The notes: generated by a model from the letters alone, not told the origin. A stretch of 64,000 nt of DNA from Mycobacterium sp. (GCF_004298145.1 NZ_SCRH01000025.1:1-64000), one strand, 5' to 3'; shown: positions 41,775 through 50,088, numbered from the stretch's first letter. Numbers and translations: made by a program.

Positions 41775-42019
41775 GCCCCACCCGGGTTCAGGTGGTTCCC
41801 AACGGGCCGGTGCTGGTGTCGGGTCCGGTGCGGATCGAGATGCCCGGCGGCGAGGTCGTCGAGTCCGACCGATTCATGGTGGCGATCTGCACCTGCCGGC
41901 GCAGCGGCAGATACCCCTTGTGCGATACCAGCCATCGCAGGTGCCGGCGCCTCAACACGACGACCGCTACTGCGGAGGCTGCCGCAACGACGGCTGATCC
42001 TGCTTCCACGACGCCATAA
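41771..42019 (+). CDS. CDGSH-type iron-sulfur protein
   Basis: An 82-aa protein with a single CDGSH-like motif, CTCRRSGRYPLCDTSH: [2Fe-2S] ligands Cys40, Cys42, Cys51 and His55. The usual CDGSH core reads CDTSH, a substitution that keeps all four ligands. The N-terminal half is a small beta cap, the tail after residue 60 is Thr/Ala-rich and probably disordered. Start ATG overlaps the methyltransferase stop, so they are coupled. Its 3' end overlaps the convergent haem-oxygenase-like gene by 53 bp. It would be an electron-transfer partner for that oxidase (inference). Confidence 0.88.
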   Translation: MSPTRVQVVPNGPVLVSGPVRIEMPGGEVVESDRFMVAICTCRRSGRYPLCDTSHRRCRRLNTTTATAEAAATTADPASTTP

Positions 42020-42986
42020 TCGTTTCCGCCAAGCGGTTTTCGACCGCGGCATGTGCGCGGATCCCGAAAACGACGTCCCGCTCGAGCTGCGGCTCTCGCG
42101 CCACGAGATCGCCGACCACATCGCCGCGCACGACGTGCTCGTGGACAGCGTCGGCCTCGACGTGCTCGCTGTAGAAACCGATGCAGGCCGCCGGCGCCTG
42201 CATCCGCTGCAGGGCCTGCACCATACGTTGGGATCCCGGTGGTGAAGTGATCTCGGTCGACGCAAAGTGTCCAATCGCGGCGCCGCGCAACGAGCGGTGC
42301 AGTCCGAACAGCGACATGAGATTGACCACCGCCAGCGATTCGGCGGGTACCGCATCGACGTAACCCCAATACGTCGCATCCAGCCCGGCCGCCACCAGTA
42401 GGTCGGCGAACAGTTGCTGGTGCAGTCGCGGGCCCTGCCCGGCCCCGTACTCGTCGAACTCGACAGCCACGAAGGCCGCTTTGGCGGTGCCCATCAGGCG
42501 CGGAATGGCCCACGCGTGCGGATCACCCTCCTTGAGGTGATACAGCGAGCGATGTACGAAATATTCGCGCATCTGCTGCCATGTTCCGGTGTCACGCAGA
42601 TAATATGACGGGCCGGTGCCGTCGACGGGTTCGACCGAAATCGCTTCCATTTCGGCGGCCGCCGTCTGATCGGGATCGATGGGCCCGACATCGCGGCGCA
42701 CGCCGGCCAAAAACACGCGTTCCAGTTCGGCGCGCAGCGCCAGCAGGGCGGGATCCCACTCCCACGCGGGGTCCACGTCGGCGAAGCCGCGGTAGTGCAG
42801 CTCGTAGCACATGGACAGCGCCAGCTGCAGATCCAGGCCGTACGGATCGGAATCACGCACGGATGTGCCGATGCGCGCGAAGTGGTCGACCGACGGCGGC
42901 CCCGCCAGCGCGCAACGAACGGCGGCCGACAGCGGCCCGTGCGCGGCGGGTAGCGCGGGTTCAGTCATGGTCGAGGTGCGGGTCAC
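41967..42986 (-). CDS. Iron-containing redox enzyme, haem-oxygenase-like (HDO) fold
   Basis: A 339-aa protein of the haem-oxygenase-like diiron oxidase type. Candidate metal ligands cluster in VEFDEYGAGQGPRLH, AAIGHFASTE and GFYSEHVEADAVHEHVV (Glu/His and Asp-x3-His-like spacing). Members of this fold (for example UndA, SznF, BesC) oxidise small molecules with O2. The N-terminal ~80 residues form a helical pre-domain. The GTG at 42986 is taken as start; an ATG at 42968 is equally plausible. It converges on the CDGSH gene with a 53-bp overlap. Together with the CDGSH protein and the methyltransferase it suggests an oxidative biosynthetic or resistance function. Confidence 0.82.
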   Translation of the reverse strand: MTRTSTMTEPALPAAHGPLSAAVRCALAGPPSVDHFARIGTSVRDSDPYGLDLQLALSMCYELHYRGFADVDPAWEWDPALLALRAELERVFLAGVRRDVGPIDPDQTAAAEMEAISVEPVDGTGPSYYLRDTGTWQQMREYFVHRSLYHLKEGDPHAWAIPRLMGTAKAAFVAVEFDEYGAGQGPRLHQQLFADLLVAAGLDATYWGYVDAVPAESLAVVNLMSLFGLHRSLRGAAIGHFASTEITSPPGSQRMVQALQRMQAPAACIGFYSEHVEADAVHEHVVRGDVVGDLVAREPQLERDVVFGIRAHAAVENRLAETIMASWKQDQPSLRQPPQ

Positions 42987-43046
42987 GCCGGTGACTACCC
43001 GTAACCGGGGCCGGGTAAACGGTGCCGCAACACTTTCCGGCGTCCA

Positions 43047-45275
43047 CTAATCGGATTCTGTCGGCAATCGGAAGGTGATGTCGACGGTGGTGCCGGTGGC
43101 GGCGGTCTCGAGCTCCGTCGAATGGCTGAGCGCCCTGATCAGCGGTAGGCCGCGACCACCGTTGACCGGGTTGGGGTCCGGCGTTTTCCACGAACCGAAA
43201 TCAGTGATCCGGGCGTGTACTTCGCCGTCGCCAAGGCCGATTTCGACCACCATGGTCCCGGCGACGAATCCCCGGTACGCGTGCTCGACGCAATTGGTGC
43301 AGGCTTCGTTGACGACCAGCACGATGCCGGCGGCCAACTCATCCGTTATGTGGGCGGCGTGCAGCCAGGCCGCCAGCCGGTGCCGGATGCGCACCAATTG
43401 CTCTGCGGTGGCGTCGCTTTCGATACGTAGCGGTGTCTGGTGGTGGCGGTAGATCACCATCGCCACATCGTCGTCATACCCCGCTTCCGGCGCCAGCTCA
43501 CGAAGCATCGCGTCGGCGACGGTGTCCAACGGCAATGTCATCGTCTGCGCCAGAACGTCTGCCGCGCGGGCGATTCCATCGTCGATCGACTCATGTTTGC
43601 GTTCCACCAGCCCGTCGGTGAACAGCATGAGGGTCGAGCCGGGTGCCAGTATCCGGGTGGTCTGCGGGCGCGGTTCATCCCGGCGGACCGCCAGCGGTAC
43701 CGATGCGGCATCGGTCAACAGCGTCGTCGTCCCGGGCTCGGGTCCGGTGAGCACGGCCGGCATGTGGCCGGCATTGCTGTACTGCAGGACCCCGGTTTCA
43801 GTGTCCAGGATCGCGAGAAACACTGTGGTGCAATAGGCATTTGGGATGAGCGATGCCACCGAGTCGAGCTGATCGAGCAGCGCCGCGGGCTCGGCGCCAT
43901 TGATCACGCCGTTGATCAACAGTGCTCGCGCGGAGCTGCGTAGCTGCCCCATGATCGCGGCCGCCGGCAGGCCCCGACCCACGCAGTCGCCGACGACGAT
44001 GCCGATGCGGTGATCGCCGATCGGCAGCACGTCATACCAGTCACCGCCGATCTCCAAGGGCAGCACCGCGGGTTCGTAGCGCACCGTGAAGCCCCGTGGG
44101 GGCTGGACCGATGGCAGCATGGCACGCTGCAACGTGAGCGACGTCTCGCGTGCGTTCTCGAACTGACGGACGTGCTGCATTGCCAGGCTGAGATGGCTGA
44201 TCAGCACGGTGACCAGCAGGCGGTCTTCCGCGCTGACCCAGCGAGGTGTGCGGAGCTCCAGCCACAACGCCAGGTCCCCGGTACCGGAGAGCACCGCGAC
44301 CAATCCCTGTGTCTTACCGGGATGATCGGGCGACTCAACGGTTTTCGCCGTCAGCGGCAGTTGTTGACGCGCGTCGGAGAAGGTACGGCGCAACCACGAA
44401 TCGAGCTTGCGCCACGACGCCGCCGAGGGTTCGCCCGCCGCGTGGACCGTCGGGTCGCCCTCGCCGCTGGGCCACGAGACTGCCACCACGCGTTGCACAT
44501 CGATCGCCGTGCGGCACTCGTCGAGCGTGATCGACAGCAACTCGTCCACGCTCCTGGCCACCGCCACCGCCGTGGCCAGGCGCAGCACCGCGCTCTCCCG
44601 CGCCGCAAACGCGCGTTCCGCGGTGATGTCTCGAATCGTCCCGACGTAGGCGTCGCGGTCGCTGCCGGATTCCTTGACCGCGTTGATGCTCACCTTCACC
44701 CAGGCGAGATGGCCGTCGCCGTGGCGGATCGGCGCTTCGTAGTCGGCCCTGCCATGGTTCGTCACTTGGCCGATTTGTTCGGCCGCGGTCTTCGTGTCGA
44801 CCAGCCACGGGTGCGGCCATCGGTAGGGCAAACCCTCACTGGGAAACCCGATGATCTCGATGAAGGCGCTGTTGATTTCGACCACGGAGCCCTCGTGATC
44901 GGCGACGAAAAATCCTTCCTGCAGCGAATTCACCAGCGCGTTGCGGAATTTGTCGCGGTCGGCCAGCCCCTCGGCGCGAGCCCGCTGTTCGGCGTAGCGC
45001 TTGTTGCCGTCGATGAAGCCGCGCATGGCCACGTCAAGGGGGACCAGCAGCTGCAGCAGGAACTCCAGCGCGATCGGCGCATCGACGCGCACGTCTTGCG
45101 CGATTTCAAAAACCAGCCGGACGTGGTTCTCCACGATTTCGAGCAGGCTGATTCGTTCCTGCAGAGCCGTCCGACCGAGCTCGTAACCGATCGCCAGGCT
45201 GGCCTCGTCGCGGGTGTCCAGATAGGCCTGCAACGCGGCGGCGTACTGCGCGTGGAATCCGTCGTTCTCGCTCAT
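43047..45275 (-). CDS. Multidomain PP2C phosphatase with PAS, GAF and anti-sigma-type kinase domains (RsbU/RsbW-like)
   Basis: A 742-aa signalling protein. In order: a helical N-terminus similar to RsbR-type sensory regions (1-110), a PAS domain (~115-225; VADHEGSVVEINSAFIEIIGFP), a GAF-like domain (~230-375), a SpoIIE-type PP2C phosphatase (~385-600; GGDWYDVLPIGDHRIGIVVGDCVGRGLPAAA, with acidic metal residues) and a GHKL ATPase (~610-735; NEACTNCVEH, ITDFGSW, NGGRGLPLI). It thus carries both an RsbU-like phosphatase and an RsbW-like kinase in one chain, like recalled M. tuberculosis Rv1364c but without its STAS domain. Last gene of the rsbRSTX operon; ATG overlaps the upstream stop by 4 nt. 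Confidence 0.9.
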   Translation of the reverse strand: MSENDGFHAQYAAALQAYLDTRDEASLAIGYELGRTALQERISLLEIVENHVRLVFEIAQDVRVDAPIALEFLLQLLVPLDVAMRGFIDGNKRYAEQRARAEGLADRDKFRNALVNSLQEGFFVADHEGSVVEINSAFIEIIGFPSEGLPYRWPHPWLVDTKTAAEQIGQVTNHGRADYEAPIRHGDGHLAWVKVSINAVKESGSDRDAYVGTIRDITAERAFAARESAVLRLATAVAVARSVDELLSITLDECRTAIDVQRVVAVSWPSGEGDPTVHAAGEPSAASWRKLDSWLRRTFSDARQQLPLTAKTVESPDHPGKTQGLVAVLSGTGDLALWLELRTPRWVSAEDRLLVTVLISHLSLAMQHVRQFENARETSLTLQRAMLPSVQPPRGFTVRYEPAVLPLEIGGDWYDVLPIGDHRIGIVVGDCVGRGLPAAAIMGQLRSSARALLINGVINGAEPAALLDQLDSVASLIPNAYCTTVFLAILDTETGVLQYSNAGHMPAVLTGPEPGTTTLLTDAASVPLAVRRDEPRPQTTRILAPGSTLMLFTDGLVERKHESIDDGIARAADVLAQTMTLPLDTVADAMLRELAPEAGYDDDVAMVIYRHHQTPLRIESDATAEQLVRIRHRLAAWLHAAHITDELAAGIVLVVNEACTNCVEHAYRGFVAGTMVVEIGLGDGEVHARITDFGSWKTPDPNPVNGGRGLPLIRALSHSTELETAATGTTVDITFRLPTESD

Positions 45276-45898
45276 GTCAACGCCCCCCTGTGACGTGCGG
45301 TCAACACCATCGCATCGTCGGATTCCTTGGCGTGCTTCTCGAGGAGTTCCTCAGCGATAGCCATTGCGGGGGCCGAGAAGTCGATGTGGTCCAGGTAATC
45401 TTCGGCGATTCCATCGGTTCTCATCACCAGTAGGTCGCCGGGGCGAATCGAAACTACCTGCGCGGGCCTGATTTCCGGTATGCGGTAGCCGACGATGCCT
45501 GCGGTGAGACGTGCACTGGAGCGGATGGTGGTCCCGGTCGGTGCCTTGGCCACCAGATCGGCGGAGACGTTGCCGACACCGGTCCAAGTCAGCGTGTTGG
45601 CGGCAAAATCCACCCGCGCCAACGTCATTGCGACTCCTCTGGTGCCGGTCAACACGCGGTGGCAGAGCTGAACCAAAACCTCCACCCGCTCGGAACAGGC
45701 GCGGGTGACCGCATCGATAGCACGCAGCGCGGCTTCGGCGGCGGCGGGCCCGTGACCCAGGCCATCCACGACACCGAACAGCACGGCCTCGCCGTCGATG
45801 TCGATGGCGAGGCCACGATCGCCGGAGGTGTACTCGCTGGGCAACGGGCGGCCCGCCCTCGCCCACTCGATGGGTCCGAAGCGGCCACCCTCATGCAC
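45272..45898 (-). CDS. rsbX: RsbX-like PP2C phosphatase (stressosome feedback)
   Basis: A 208-aa SpoIIE/PP2C-type phosphatase of RsbX size. The metal-binding signature is FGVVDGLGHGPAAAEAA (residues 41-57), with a second acidic site MRTDGIAEDY near 160. RsbX in Bacillus removes phosphate from RsbS and RsbR, resetting the stressosome. It lies between rsbT (8-nt overlap) and the multidomain phosphatase/kinase, so the operon order rsbR-S-T-X-U/W is complete. ATG at 45898. Confidence 0.82.
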   Translation of the reverse strand: MHEGGRFGPIEWARAGRPLPSEYTSGDRGLAIDIDGEAVLFGVVDGLGHGPAAAEAALRAIDAVTRACSERVEVLVQLCHRVLTGTRGVAMTLARVDFAANTLTWTGVGNVSADLVAKAPTGTTIRSSARLTAGIVGYRIPEIRPAQVVSIRPGDLLVMRTDGIAEDYLDHIDFSAPAMAIAEELLEKHAKESDDAMVLTARHRGALT

Positions 45899-46304
45899 GG
45901 GGAGGGACCCATTTCCACATTTCGATGACGGTTCCCTGGCCGACCGTGGACTCGACGACCAACCGGTCCATCAAACGGCGGGCACCCGGCAGGCCCATCC
46001 CCAACCCGCGGCCGGTCGAATATCCGTCCTCCATCGCGCGTTCGATGTCGGCGATCCCGGGCCCCTGATCCTCGGCGCGCACCACCAGGGCCTTGCGGCC
46101 CTCCCGGTCGGCCACCCCGACGCGGACGGCGCCGCGACCAGCGTAGCTGGTGATGTTGCGTGCGATTTCGGAGATCGCCGTGGCGATCATCGTGACGTCG
46201 GTAAGGGAGAATCCCAGGTCAAGGGCGAGGTGGTGTCCGGCTTTGCGGGCGTCGACGATGTCGTCGGGATTGTCGATGGCGACGACGATATCAGTCGCCA
46301 CCAT
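45891..46304 (-). CDS. rsbT: Serine kinase / activator RsbT
   Basis: A 137-aa GHKL-type protein kinase. N-box is EIARNI (residues 46-51), G1 is DQGPGI (79-84) and G2 is GRGLGMGLPGARRLMD (98-113). In the Bacillus model RsbT is held by the stressosome, phosphorylates RsbS and RsbR under stress, and then leaves to activate an RsbU-type phosphatase. It overlaps rsbS by 14 nt and rsbX by 8 nt. The kinase residues look intact. ATG or GTG at 46304. Confidence 0.88.
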   Translation of the reverse strand: MVATDIVVAIDNPDDIVDARKAGHHLALDLGFSLTDVTMIATAISEIARNITSYAGRGAVRVGVADREGRKALVVRAEDQGPGIADIERAMEDGYSTGRGLGMGLPGARRLMDRLVVESTVGQGTVIEMWKWVPPRA

Positions 46305-46680
46305 CGCGCCCGATCGTCGGTTTCCGCTGCGCCAGTTGGCGATTCAGGAGGGAGAGGCCCTCCTCGAGGTCCAGCGCGGTGTTCATGTCGTCGAACGCCA
46401 GACCAAGCTGGACCATCGCGAAGGCCACCTCCGGCTGCAGGCCGACGATCACCGTGTCCGCGCCGCGCAGCCGCGTCATGTGCGCGATGGTGCGCAGCGA
46501 CCGGGCCGCAAAGGAATCCATCACGTCGATGGCGGTGACGTCCACGATGATGCCCTGGGCGCGGAACCGGCTGACGCGCTCCATGAGGTCGTAGCGCAGC
46601 CGTTCGGCGTCGGAGTCGGACAGCGCGGCCTGCACCGACGCGATGAGGATCGAACCCTGTTTCAGGATCGGTACTGGCAT
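46291..46680 (-). CDS. rsbS: Stressosome scaffold protein RsbS (STAS domain)
   Basis: A 129-aa single STAS-domain protein. The phosphorylatable serine is Ser56 in DVMDSFAARSL, matching Bacillus RsbS Ser59 by alignment, and the GIIVDVTAIDVMDS strand precedes it. RsbS and RsbR build the stressosome that sequesters RsbT. 22 nt downstream of rsbR; overlaps rsbT by 14 nt. ATG at 46680 (MPVPILKQGS). Confidence 0.88.
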   Translation of the reverse strand: MPVPILKQGSILIASVQAALSDSDAERLRYDLMERVSRFRAQGIIVDVTAIDVMDSFAARSLRTIAHMTRLRGADTVIVGLQPEVAFAMVQLGLAFDDMNTALDLEEGLSLLNRQLAQRKPTIGRDGGD

Positions 46681-46702
46681 GCGGCGCTCGCGTTCCTAAT
46701 CG

Positions 46703-47605
46703 TCACCCGGTCTGCTCGCCGGTACGAGTTACCTCGTAACCCAGCAGCCGCTCGGCTTCCTCGATGCCCCCCTGCAGGTCACCGACGGCATTCATCTTCG
46801 ACAAGTCCAGGCCGATCGTCACCAGCGTCAGCGCAATCTCTGAGGACAGGCCCGTGATGATCACGCTGGCACCCATCAACCCCGACGCGTCGACGGTCTG
46901 CACCAGGTGGTTGGCCACCGTCGAGTCGATGGTCGGCACACCGGTGATGTCGATGACCACCACTTTCGCGCGATTGGCGCGGATGGCCCGCAACAGCTGT
47001 TCGGTGACCTGCCGAGCCCGCTGACTGTCCAGCACGCCGATGATCGGCAGGATCAGCAGCTGCTCACGCACCTGCAGCACCGGCGTCGACAGCTCCCGGA
47101 TCGCCTCCTGCTGCTGGCGGATGATGCGCTCGCGTTCCTGCACGAAGCTGACCGCCACGGTGTTGGCGATCCGGTTGGCGGCCGGCTCGTAGGCGTCCAG
47201 CACCCGGTTGAGCATCTCGAATTCGGTCTGATACTTCTCGAACAACGAGCGCGCCAGCACGTCGCGGAGCAGCAGGACGATGCCGATGACCTCGTCGGTT
47301 TCCACGCCTCGCGGAATGATGCGTTCGGAGAGGTCACGCGCATAGGCCTGCAGTGCCTCGACGCTACCGGTCTCGAGCACCTCGACGTAGTTGTCGTAGA
47401 CGGCCGTCGCTTCGGAAAAGAGCTCCTCGGGGGTCATCGCGGTGAGCAGCTCGGCATCGGTGATGCGGCGTGCCCACTCCTCCCGCAAAATGGTCCGATT
47501 CTGCCGTAGATGCTGAACTAGCTGTGGTAACAGCCCCTCGCTGGAAATGCCGACGACTTGCGCTGTGGTGCCGGTACTGTTGAAATCCGACGGCGAATTT
47601 GACAT
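46703..47605 (-). CDS. rsbR: Stressosome sensor protein RsbR
   Basis: A 300-aa protein with a globin-like/helical N-terminal sensory half (~1-165) and a C-terminal STAS domain (~180-290; ILPIIGVLDSQRARQVTEQLL). Phospho-site positions known from Bacillus RsbR are kept: Thr174 in the linker ELSTPVL corresponds to Thr171, and Ser228 in VPTIDSTVANHL to Thr205. The ATG at 47605 has a strong ribosome-binding site GAGGAGG. First gene of the operon, divergent from rsfB with ~170 bp between starts. Residues that would mark an input ligand cannot be seen. Confidence 0.9.
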   Translation of the reverse strand: MSNSPSDFNSTGTTAQVVGISSEGLLPQLVQHLRQNRTILREEWARRITDAELLTAMTPEELFSEATAVYDNYVEVLETGSVEALQAYARDLSERIIPRGVETDEVIGIVLLLRDVLARSLFEKYQTEFEMLNRVLDAYEPAANRIANTVAVSFVQERERIIRQQQEAIRELSTPVLQVREQLLILPIIGVLDSQRARQVTEQLLRAIRANRAKVVVIDITGVPTIDSTVANHLVQTVDASGLMGASVIITGLSSEIALTLVTIGLDLSKMNAVGDLQGGIEEAERLLGYEVTRTGEQTG

Positions 47606-47774
47606 ATGGCCTCCTCGGGCCTCCCGAGTACACGTCACGCCCTGCGGTCTGCAGTTCCCTTTTGCGAGACTAGCCTGGGTTGTCGCGGGGCACGTGTGGA
47701 GGGCATATTCTTCTCGCAGTTCGTAACGCAGGCTAGGGTTGAACCACGCCACGGCCCAGGACAAAGGATTGCCA

Positions 47775-48143
47775 TTGTCAGCTCCTGATTCGATTACCAC
47801 GTTGGTTGAGGACCACGATGGCGTTTCCGTGGTCAGTGTCAGCGGCGAAATCGATTTGGTCACGGCTCCTGCCCTGGAACAGGCCATCGGTGCGGTCGTT
47901 GCGGAGAGTCCCACGTCACTGGTCATCGATCTCTCGGCGGTGGAGTTCCTCGGTTCGGTCGGGCTGAAGATCCTGGCTGCCACGTATGAGAAATTGGGCA
48001 AAGACACCGGGTTTGGCGTGGTCGCGCGCGGCCCGGCCACCCGGCGGCCGATTCACCTGACCGGTCTGGACAAGACGTTCCCGCTGTATCCGACGCTCGA
48101 CGATGCGTTGACCGCGGTGCGGGACGGCAAACTCAACGGATAG
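47775..48143 (+). CDS. rsfB: Anti-anti-sigma factor RsfB (STAS)
   Basis: A 122-aa STAS-domain protein that in M. tuberculosis releases SigF from its anti-sigma factor. Sequence VVSVSGEIDLVTAPALEQAIG and VIDLSAVEFLGSVGLKILAA; the phospho-acceptor Ser is in FLGSVGL. Start is TTG at 47775 with AAAGGA (47763-47768) 6 nt upstream, giving MSAPDS like the recalled Rv3687c and its 122-aa length. Divergent from the rsbRSTX operon, so stressosome output may feed into SigF through it (inference). Confidence 0.92.
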   Translation: MSAPDSITTLVEDHDGVSVVSVSGEIDLVTAPALEQAIGAVVAESPTSLVIDLSAVEFLGSVGLKILAATYEKLGKDTGFGVVARGPATRRPIHLTGLDKTFPLYPTLDDALTAVRDGKLNG

Positions 48144-48168
48144 CAATTCACCCGCGACGCCCGGCGCG

Positions 48169-48681
48169 ATGATCACCGCTATGGACGTCGATCATCCGCA
48201 AGACGACCAACGGTGGGATCGCCGTGAGCGCGGCGAAACCGAAGTGCAACGGCTGGACCGCAATTGGAACAGCCTGCTGCAGGAGCTGCGCGTGGTTCAG
48301 ACCGGGGTGCAGCTGCTGACCGGTTTCCTGCTGACGCTGCCGTTTCAGCAGCGTTTCGATGTGCTCGGACACCACATGCGCGATGTCTATCTGGCCACGG
48401 TGGCGTGTTCAGTGTGCTCTACGGTGTTGCTGATCGCCCCGGTTGCCATGCACCGGATACTTTTCCGGCGTCATCGGCTCCAAGTTCTCGTGTCCGCCGC
48501 TCACCGCTGTGCCTATGCCGGCCTGGGCTTGCTCGGCCTGGCGCTGATCGGCATGACCATCATCATTTTCGCCGCGGTCGCCGGGCGCAATGTGGGGCTG
48601 GTCGCCGGAGCGTGCGCGCTGCCGCTGTTCGCGTTCTTCTGGGTCGTGCTGCCCCTGACGCTGCGCACTCGCGGCCGCTGA
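48169..48681 (+). CDS. DUF6328 family membrane protein
   Basis: A 170-aa protein with a polar N-terminus (1-35), then LLQELRVVQTGVQLLTGFLLTLPFQQRF and about four membrane segments (48-66, 78-98, 115-136, 142-160). This matches DUF6328, a widespread actinobacterial membrane family of unknown function. It follows rsfB by 25 nt on the same strand and may be co-transcribed. Alternative start ATG at 48181 (MDVDHPQDD) is possible. Convergent with the HAD gene. Confidence 0.82.
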   Translation: MITAMDVDHPQDDQRWDRRERGETEVQRLDRNWNSLLQELRVVQTGVQLLTGFLLTLPFQQRFDVLGHHMRDVYLATVACSVCSTVLLIAPVAMHRILFRRHRLQVLVSAAHRCAYAGLGLLGLALIGMTIIIFAAVAGRNVGLVAGACALPLFAFFWVVLPLTLRTRGR

Positions 48682-48694
48682 CACGCACTTGCGC

Positions 48695-49564
48695 TCAGCG
48701 GCCGGGCGCGAGCGCCGCGATGCGGGTTGATCCCAACTGGTCGAGCAGGCCTTGCGGATCGGTGAAGATCGGGGCGGCCCCGGCCTCCTGCAACTCCGCG
48801 CGGGCGATGCCGCCGCTTAGCAGCCCGATGCACGGCACCGCCGCACCCGCCGCGGCGTGTGCGTCCCATACGGCGTCCCCGACGAACACTGCGTGCTCGG
48901 CATCGACCCCGGCCCGGTCCAGCGCGACCCGCACGATGCCCGGTTCGGGTTTGGCGGTGTCGACATCGCGGGACGACGTCGTCTCGGAGATGACGTCGTC
49001 ACAATCGAGCACCGTGCGCAAGACCTCCAATTCGTCCTCGGGTGCCGAGCTGGCGAGCACGACCTGCAGCCCCAGGTCCGCGACGCGGTGTAGCAATGCG
49101 CGCGCTCCGGGCAACGGTTTTAGCAGCGCGGTGATCTCCCGGTAGTACTGGCTGTGCTGGTCGCTGAGCCGCTCCTGCACGTCGGCCGGCGCGTCATCGG
49201 ACAGCGTTCGCACCAGCTTCGAGCCGTCCATGCCGATACAGCGGTGGATTTGCCACGACGGCACCACGATGCCCTCAGCGTCGAACGCGCGCCGCCATGC
49301 GTGGACGTGCAGGTAGTTGGAATCCACCAGGGTTCCGTCGACGTCGAACAGGACGGCGGGCGTGCCGCCACGCGCTGTCAGCGGAGACTCCCGGCGCGAG
49401 TGCCGGGACAGGTGCCCCTGTGCGATCGCGAAGTCATGTCCGGGGCATACCCACGCCGGGTCCGGCTGACACCGCTTTGGCCCGGTCGGCGGGTGCGCGT
49501 CGTGGTGATCCGCTAAAGCGGCGTCGTCTTTTGTGAGCGTCTTTCGTGTGAATAGCGCTGGCAC
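48695..49564 (-). CDS. HAD-superfamily hydrolase (phosphatase-like)
   Basis: A haloacid-dehalogenase phosphatase. The core begins PAVLFDVDGTLVDSNYLHVHAW (nucleophile Asp in DVDGT), with LASSAPEDELEVL (motif II), Lys in TAKPEPGIV (motif III) and VFVGDAVWDAHAAAGA (motif IV). The start is uncertain: the only ATG/GTG/TTG in frame before the core is GTG 49564, which adds 68 unconserved residues; a CTG at 49379-49381, preceded by GGGAG, would start the protein 8 codons before the core and may be used. Substrate unknown. Convergent with the DUF6328 gene. Confidence 0.82.
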   Translation of the reverse strand: MPALFTRKTLTKDDAALADHHDAHPPTGPKRCQPDPAWVCPGHDFAIAQGHLSRHSRRESPLTARGGTPAVLFDVDGTLVDSNYLHVHAWRRAFDAEGIVVPSWQIHRCIGMDGSKLVRTLSDDAPADVQERLSDQHSQYYREITALLKPLPGARALLHRVADLGLQVVLASSAPEDELEVLRTVLDCDDVISETTSSRDVDTAKPEPGIVRVALDRAGVDAEHAVFVGDAVWDAHAAAGAAVPCIGLLSGGIARAELQEAGAAPIFTDPQGLLDQLGSTRIAALAPGR

Positions 49565-49785
49565 ACAATCGTTCTCACGAGAAATAGCGCCGGATTACCG
49601 CAAGGGCCGCGCGGCCGGTCACGCCCGGCGGCGGGGGAGACCCCCGACACGTAAGCGGATCGCGTAGGGCAGCCGAAATTTCTTTCTCGGATCCGTGTAG
49701 GGCGTGCGTGAACGGGGTATTGCCTGCGCCACGGGTGAGTACAGGAAAGTGCGTCAACCCGTTCCAGATCAGGAAGGAAACCCCG

Positions 49786-50088
49786 ATGGCGACCACCACT
49801 GACTACGACGCACGCCGTGTATCCGACAACGACACCCAGGACAAGTCCTCGCTTCGCGAGCTGGCGCCGACCCTGCAGGGGGCCGGCTCCGTCGTGGTCG
49901 ACGAGGACGCCAATGATGTGCACTTCTTCGAACTGCCCGGCGCCGACCTGTCCGGGGAAGAGCTGACGGTGACCGTGATTCCCCAGCGGGCCGACGAGTT
50001 CACCTGCTCGAGTTGCTTTTTGGTGCAGCACCGGAGCCGGTTGTGCCGCACCAGTTCCGGCCTTCCGGTCTGCGCCGACTGCGCGTGA
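49786..50088 (+). CDS. DUF4193 zinc-ribbon protein
   Basis: A 100-aa protein of the actinobacterial DUF4193 family. The C-terminal half carries the zinc ribbon: CSSCFLVQHRSRLC and CADC give four to five Cys, typical CxxC pairs, in FELPGADLSGEELTVTVIPQRADEFTCSSC context. N-terminus polar and probably disordered. ATG 49786 has AGGAAGGA 8 nt upstream. Family members are small conserved proteins without assigned function. Standing alone, flanked by gaps. Confidence 0.88.
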   Translation: MATTTDYDARRVSDNDTQDKSSLRELAPTLQGAGSVVVDEDANDVHFFELPGADLSGEELTVTVIPQRADEFTCSSCFLVQHRSRLCRTSSGLPVCADCA

